DNA from: Cannabis sativa
Taxonomy: Eukaryota > Streptophyta > Magnoliopsida > Rosales > Cannabaceae
DNA length: 64,000 nucleotides
Assembly (NCBI RefSeq): GCF_029168945.1
Contig: NC_083605.1
Location: forward strand, 25,805,280-25,869,279
Direction: 5' to 3'
Under the pieces are notes generated by a model. It was not told the DNA's origin. It did not search any database and saw only the letters and a list, made by a program, of their open reading frames with translations. The translations under genes and the position numbers were made by a program. Below are positions 57,898 through 64,000 of this stretch, piece after piece. Within the stretch, counting starts at the first letter, position 1. The number at the start of each line of letters is the position of its first letter.

Positions 57898-60608
57898 TGT
57901 AACGCCCTGACTCTCAGGAACGCCACGTGTGTGTGTGCTTTTATAAACTTATTATTATTAATCTATAAATTTTAGAAAAGTGTGGTTTAATTTAAATCTT
58001 TAATTAAATTCAATATAAAGACTTTCATTTTAAATAATGTCGTAATATAGGGATCCCCTGTTTATAAAATAAAAATATTCTTTTACAATAAATTACATTT
58101 CCAAACATAGAAAGGAATTTCGATCCTGCTTCCCAGAAGCCAAGACCCCAGGCTGATATGTACATTGCTGGAGACCTCTGACTCATGGCCGAACACAGCT
58201 TCCAACTTCCATACCTGCACCACGAAGCACCCGTGAGTCACAATGACTCAGCAAGAAAAGCTACTAATTAGACTTTATGGAAAGTGCAGGCAGATTTCAT
58301 AATAATATAATATACATACCGGTAGGTCTTACATATGTCAATCTACATATACAAAATAACATAATGCTTATGTAAGCAAATTTAATACATAATAAAGAAT
58401 ATTTATAGCTATTCATAATCAACCATCTCAGTGGTTTATTAAGTACCTTAATTACACATCGTCATAAACACTCATTTTCAGTACCTCATAAATCACTCTA
58501 ATTCATATGTTACAGTAACCACATAATCTCAGTGCTTAATAAAGCACTCAAACACATAATCTTATTGCTTCATAAAGCACTCAAATCTTACATCCCTACA
58601 ACATGTATTTTTACCCCCGACAGTTACAGAGACTAATTTCATAAATAATATAACGTTCATTCAATCATACCATAACACAATAATTTAGTTACAATTCATC
58701 ACATAATAACACGCTTGATCGTTCCACAACTTCATAACCACATAATTTAGGTACTTCATAAAGTACCCCTACCACTCGTTAGCCACGAGCTGTATATGTC
58801 ACTATCGTTGTCCGATACAACAAACGATAAGTAAGAAACCTATCCGCGGTTTCAGGAGTAATTACTCATGACGGTAATAACCGTTTCTTTTACTCGATCA
58901 TAATCGAGCCACAACGATAATAATCGTTTCATAATACTTCCCTCGATCATAATCGAGTCAAACGATAATAATCGTTTCATAATACTTCCCTCGATCATAA
59001 TCGAGTCAAACGATAATAATCGTTTCATAATACTTCCCTCGATCATAATCGAGTCAAAGGATAATAATCGTTTCATAATACTTCCCTCGATCATAATCGA
59101 GTCACAACCAATACATAACATTAACCTTGATTAAGATAAGATCGTAACAACATATACCGAAATTTCAACCTTAATCGATATTGTAATAATCGTAATATTA
59201 ACCTTATACAGTATTTCATACTTTTCTTACCTCAGTCCAGAAATTTAGCGTACATGCTGACCTAGGTGGAATCAAAGCTTGATGATCTCGGGTCCTATGC
59301 ACGACAACAACATTCAATAAATAACTTAAATTAATCATTCCGGGAATACCCCTAATTCCCATAATCGGTAAACCCTATCTTCTATTAGCTCCAAAATAAG
59401 TTTTACAACTCTTAAACAATCTATCCCGAATACGGAAATCACCCCGAGTCCTAAAACTGGCCCTGAAACAAAAATTGAAAAAGTCCCCCTGCTGCCTAAA
59501 CCGGTCGACCGGTTCTGCTACACCAGAACCAACCCGTCGACCGGTTCTGGCTGGGTTACAATCTTGAGTTTTCTCCCCCAACTCGAACCAAAACTCAACC
59601 ACACCTGCCCAACAGCTCCAGACCAACTCAATATCACAAATACAACATATTCAAACCTTCAAAACGCAGTAACACATCACGATAATAAATTCACCATAGT
59701 TGAGTGAAATTTTAGTTCATAAATTCAATTCACTCAATGTAAGACCTAACAGCCCTAGAATAATCAAATTCAAACTTAAATAATCTTGAATCCAACTTAG
59801 AAATCATGTTTTGAATTCAATTTAAACTTACAGCCCTGAATTCAAATAAAAGCCAAGAAAATTCAACCTAAAAACCCTAGAAATTAAAGAGAAAAGATGA
59901 TGAACTTACCTCAACACTTGAACAGCTATTAGTTTTAGCTAATTCAACTAGAAATGGTTAAATTGAGAAGAAAAATCCCATGTTTCAGTTGGGTTCTAGA
60001 GCTTCGAAGGAGAAGAAGATGGAGAGAGAGAGATGTTATGTAATAATCTAAAATTATCTTCTTTTTTTTTTTTTTTAAAGTTATATTCTAATTCCTAACT
60101 AAAATAAATAAATAATTAAATATATAAACCTAACATTAAACTTAATTTCAGCCTAGAAACTCACTAAAGACAAACATAACAATCTACCCATTAAAATGAC
60201 CATTTGGCCTTCCACCATACACTTAAGTAAAAAAAACTAAAACCTAGGGTTATTTTAGTCATTTCTAACTTTCCCGATATAATCCACTATTCAAAATTTT
60301 AACCTCATCCGGGATAAACCCAGTTCAATATAACTTAATTGTCGTAACATTTTTGACCACTCCGTCAAGTTCCACAGTTGCCAAGCCCGAAAATATTTTA
60401 TTCAAATTATGGTATCTATGATACCCACATATTCCAATAAAATCTCCGTAATTAATCAATTACGCTTTATTTATTCATTTACTAAAATTCCACTAATTAA
60501 CTCGTAATTAGCTTAAGTAAGATTATAATCTTACTCTAATATCCACATAACTACATATTTAATAAAATATGGCCAAATAAATATCAATAAAATTTTCGGG
60601 AAATTACA
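57898..60608 (-). repeat. 5' LTR of element F, complete
   Basis: Plus-strand ends are TGTAACGCCC and TTCGGGAAATTACA. It carries the hairpin CTCGTTAGCCACGAG (58775-58789), the 48-bp repeats (58915-59106) and the palindrome pair (59499-59546). Confidence 0.92.
58775..58789. other. Hairpin in the F LTR next to the deletion breakpoint
   Basis: CTCGT and ACGAG pair around TAGCC. It resembles the A/B/E hairpin. The sister LTR begins at the base matching 58791, one base beyond the stem. Confidence 0.8.
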
Positions 60609-61500
60609 TGTAGATTACATGTTTAGCGTGCATGTAGGAAGCCTGTTAGATTACATTAGTTATGTATGTTGGCTTCGAACCATCCAACCCTGTCACGTCG
60701 GTACAGGCTGGAGTATGACCAGCAGCCGGAGTATGACCGGTTCGACCGATCAGGCTGACACTTAGTTGGTGGTTCCGTACTATTGACGTATCCCATCGGT
60801 ACAGGCTGGAGTATGACCAGCAGCCGGAGTATGACCGGTTCGACCGATCAGGTTGATATAGTAACACGTCGGTACAAGCTGGTGTATGACCAGCAGCCGG
60901 AGTATGACCGGTTCGACCGATCAGGCTGTTACGTGTCAATAGTACCGTCCCTATGAACGTTCAGAACTCAGTACCGTGTTGGACACGGCAGTAGTGGCTC
61001 AGTACCGTGTTGGACACGGCAGTAGCGGGACTCAGTATCGTGTTGGACACGGCTGTTAGGGTTGTGATCAGGGGTATGGGCGTCTGATCATGACCGGGAT
61101 TTATGTATGAGTATTATTATGCTTTTCTTACTGAGTCTGTCGACTCACAGTTCTACGTTTATGTGTAGGTAAAGGCAAGGCTAGAGCTGATGGACCGTGA
61201 GCGAGCTTGTGAAGATTGTACATGTCGGGGCGGTTAGGCTTGGAGCGTACGATCATCGGGACAGCGAGGCTGATTTTGTAACTAGTCTCTAGGCGACATT
61301 ATTTTGTATAAACCGTTAAATGTTTTTGTAAATGATTTTGTAATCGGGATCCCGAGTCTTTTGTAATATTATTTTATAAGTTTAATTAAAAAGCAAAAAT
61401 TTTAATTAATCACGTTTTCCATAAACCTCGTTGATTAGCAACGAGCTGCACAACATGTTTAAAAATCACGTAATACGCCTAAGTTAGTTAGGGTGTTACA
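60609..61500 (+). repeat. 3' LTR of element E, right part
   Basis: It continues from the LTR position matching about 47109 in the 5' LTR and runs to TGTTACA at 61500. The minisatellite, the three short hairpins and the 3'-end hairpin are all present, with only scattered base differences from the 5' LTR. Confidence 0.93.
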
Positions 61501-61505
61501 GAGTT
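61501..61505. repeat. 5-bp target-site duplication of element E, right
   Basis: GAGTT matches 45642-45646. Confidence 0.92.
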
Positions 61506-61589
61506 AGTTTACACTATACTCTTTTTCCTTTGATCAAGTTTTCAGCAAGATTTTTAATAAGGCATTTATTATGGATATCCAATGGGGAG
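61506..61589 (+). other. Copia G pre-LTR region with polypurine tract
   Basis: This is the continuation of Copia G after element E. It holds a diverged third copy of the noncoding motif seen near 45083 and 45181, then the purine run AATGGGGAG before the 3' LTR. Confidence 0.75.
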
Positions 61590-61832
61590 TGTTATAAATA
61601 TTAATAATTATGTAGATGTCCAAATCTTTTATTTATTACCATTAATTGTAATCAACAGTTCTCTTTTTCTTAGTTTCCCTTTTTCTTAGTTTCTTAATAT
61701 GTCACTCTTGTATTTGTATAAATAGGGGTTCACCCCATTGGAATAAACAACTCAGAAATTCTCATTCACTTTCTCTTTCTCTCTTCATCTTCTTCTTCTT
61801 TCCTCTCATCTACTTTATATTATTTTATAACA
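61590..61832 (+). repeat. 3' LTR of Copia G (243 bp)
   Basis: The start TGTTATAA and the end TTATAACA are perfect inverted ends. A polypurine tract precedes it. A TATAAATA box lies at 61717-61724, about 115 bases before the end, followed by a CT-rich transcribed leader. Confidence 0.8.
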
Positions 61833-63120
61833 GTAAAATATTTATCATTGTTGTTCTTAGTTGATTGTTGGAGGTAAGAATATTTCTTAACTGTTTTTAA
61901 AATCATATTTTTTATTCATTATTTGTTTTCTTTTTTATGCTATTTAATTGCAATTTAAAATCTTCCTTTAATTTATATTTAATAGTGAATAATAAATTAA
62001 TTATAGTACTTGTGAGTTCCATTTGTATTTATTACTATTATACAAGAATAACTGATAATACAGAAATAAAAATAGTTATTAATTTTTTTGTAGTAAACGA
62101 AACGTGTTATCGTAAAAAGTTTGTTGGCGCTTTTAGTTGACCTTTACTAATTCAGAATTTCGTCGGCAAAAATCTCTTTTCTTATAATGCACCCTGATAT
62201 ATTAGAGACTGTCAAACTTTTAATGTCTTACACCGTGTAAGATATTGGATAGAGTCACCTAAAGTATATTTTTAGTAGTCTATGAGTGGAGAAAAAAATA
62301 GGTACGCCAATAGTCACACCCATAATAGTTTAAGTTTATTATTACTTGGAAATAAATTAGCATATTTTTAGGCATTTTAAGGTGGCCAAACTACTTGAAG
62401 CGACAACTTATTAGTCATGATATTAGCAGTTTCCTTGTAAAATTAAAACATGGAGAATTGTGTCAATATATATAGTATAGTATGATAGCTATATCCACAT
62501 GCATGTGGTGTTAAACACGAAGGTACTATTTAGCAATTATTTTCAAAATTTGTAATCAGTAAAATAATTTGGTAATTTTATAAATTAATTAAAAATTTTA
62601 AATATAAATAGGATTAGTCTCGTCTAAACTTACGAAACTGTCTCTTAAAAATTGTGTCCCTTTAATATTTTTTATTCCAAATATTCTCCTTAATTATACA
62701 AATGATTGCAAATATTTCCATTAGTTATATTTTGTTCTTTTATTTCAATAACTAGTAAATAGAGCGCAGTTCGGGTGCAACAGTCAAATTATTATATAAA
62801 TATTAATTGAATAAAAAATTGGATATTTAATAATTTTAAACTATATATATGTTTATTTAAAAAATTAATAAATTTATATAAAAAACCTTAAAATTCTAAA
62901 AAGAAAAATTATTATACAATTTCCTATATAAATTAAAAAATACACATTTTTTTTAAATATACATTATGGTAATGAAAAGTTAGAAAACAATAAATTTATA
63001 AAAAACTCATCATATAATTTTAAGTCAACTATCATCACCGTATCTCATTTTTAGTTACCATTGCATTTAAAGTTGATGTCATCACTGTATCTAATTATAA
63101 AAAATTCTATATGTATATGT
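61833..63120. other. AT-rich DNA without a recognised gene
   Basis: Neither strand has a convincing frame. The short frame at 61937-62140 is low-complexity. The sequence may be the DNA into which Copia G inserted. Confidence 0.4.
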
Positions 63121-64000
63121 TAACGCAGAATTTCGTTAACCAAAATTTGAGCCTGAACAATAAACTTGCACAGAAAAATAAAGATGGTAAAGAAAAGGAA
63201 AATATGTACACAGAGGATTTTTTTACGTAGTTTTGTACTTAAAATTCTGCATACTCCACGAGTCAATCTTATTAGATTTCTGATGATTTTTCAGGGTCTT
63301 TTTTCTTATGATTTTTTTCGTCCCTTTTTTAGTCTAACTTGCTTCTATTTATAATCACATAGTAGGCAATTAGTTACAGAGTTGACTGTAATCTATACAA
63401 CGTTTATCCCTTGAAATCGTCGGGTTTAATTACATATCACGTAGTATAAATGCGACTATTATTTGAATATCACACAGCTGTGATTTATCCGCTTTTACTG
63501 GGTCCAAATGATCGTCTATTTAAACACCTTTTAAATCATAGCATTTTGGGATGTCTCGACAGGAACTCAGTACCAATGACCTTGATAGTGAGCTGGAGTT
63601 TTTTTTCCTATCTTTCCGAGGTTGACGATGTACGCCTCGTTGCTTCTTTATTTGAAGGCATAATGCTTCATTTTGACACTCGCAGTTCTTAATGAAAAAA
63701 AGAGTATTTCAGCAGTCATCATTCGAATGTTAGCTTTTGACTTGTCGAAACTATAAGTCTCACTGAAAGATGTCTGAGAATGATTGATGAAACTAACGGG
63801 AGCAGGCCTTCCTATAGCGAGATTGACGCCTCACTATTAGCTGTTTGGGTTCGCTCGACTATTATACTTAGTTTGTAAATTATACGCTAAGTGTCTTCAC
63901 AGTCGTTATGCCTCACTTTCGTCTTCCCAGGTGTAACGAAGTTGATGTCTCGCCTTGTGCATCCAATGTTGTATGGTTTCTCGTTAATGCATGAGGTAAC
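63121..64000. other. Unclassified, moderately complex sequence at the right edge
   Basis: It begins TTAACGCAGAATTTCG and is less AT-rich than its left neighbour. Short frames at 63166-63354 and 63450-63692 match no family I recognise. It could be the edge of another repeat continuing beyond the window. Confidence 0.3.

Larger units (their letters stand above)
52837..60608 (-). mobile_element. Ty3/gypsy element F (second family, minus strand), 3' LTR truncated
   Basis: A different Ty3 family from A, B and E. Its LTRs, read on the element strand, begin TGTAATATCCCG or TGTAATTTCCCG. The 5' LTR is complete (57898-60608, 2711 bp), followed by a Met-type primer site, about 3.2 kb of internal sequence, a polypurine tract and a 3' LTR lacking 893 bp of its end (52837-54655). 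It lies in the 3' LTR of element E. The shared LTR parts are very alike. Confidence 0.9.
45647..61500 (+). mobile_element. Ty3/gypsy chromovirus element E, split by Ty3 element F and partly deleted
   Basis: The same family as A and B: 5' LTR, primer site, gag, pol to near its end, then a break at 52836. The 3' LTR reappears only from its internal position at 60609. The end of pol, the polypurine tract and roughly the first 1.46 kb of the 3' LTR are missing. The GAGTT duplication proves that both ends belong to one insertion into Copia G. Confidence 0.93.

Noticed and set aside
63450..63692. 80-codon plus-strand frame as a host gene
   Set aside because: No recognised domain, no splice or promoter context, and length compatible with chance.

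Overview
The window is repeat-dense, AT-rich plant nuclear DNA, almost certainly from a eudicot with a sizeable genome. The reasons are Ty3/gypsy chromovirus elements of the Tekay/Del type with initiator-Met tRNA primer sites, several Copia families, a CACTA (En/Spm) transposon, a probable Mutator-like element, and a plant-type subtilase gene fragment. I see no intact host protein gene, no tRNA or rRNA gene and no CRISPR array. The species cannot be named from sequence alone.

Left part (1-37202): an old CACTA element is the substrate. Its tnp2 transposase relic lies at 14397-15603. A second, Gln/Met/Pro-rich ORF lies at 15604-16396 and resumes at 36128-36649. The right end, with subterminal repeats and a CACTA terminus, reaches 37202. 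A Copia LTR fragment (14254-14392) lies in tnp2. A Ty3 LTR (D, 13425-14253) abuts that fragment, and a minus-strand Copia LTR (H) abuts D. H is cut into three pieces: 88-480, 2742-3345 and 12839-13424. The gaps hold a 2.26 kb Mutator-like element carrying a subtilase fragment (481-2741, 9-bp target duplication) and a full-length but dead Ty3 element A (3346-12833, duplication GTAGC). The CACTA second ORF is split by minus-strand Ty3 element B (16397-36122), whose integrase is in turn split by Copia element C (19286-29421, duplication GGTAT).

Middle (37203-43003): a short unclassified stretch, then a 5.5 kb array with two-level organisation, in which about 270-bp units occur in blocks that each close with one about 225-bp unit and open with a TA tract.

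Right part (43004-64000): a decayed Copia element G (pol remnant from 43004, 3' LTR 61590-61832) is split by Ty3 element E (45647-61500, duplication GAGTT). E is itself invaded by a second Ty3 family, element F (52837-60608). A deletion has removed the E/F left junction. The last 2.2 kb are unclassified AT-rich DNA.

The elements work as layers rather than as a pathway: successive insertions can be ordered from their target-site duplications. No new enzymatic or defence system was found. The observations most worth a second look are the gene-fragment-carrying Mutator-like insertion, the hierarchical array, the LTR palindrome and hairpin modules, and the deletion that ends at a hairpin.
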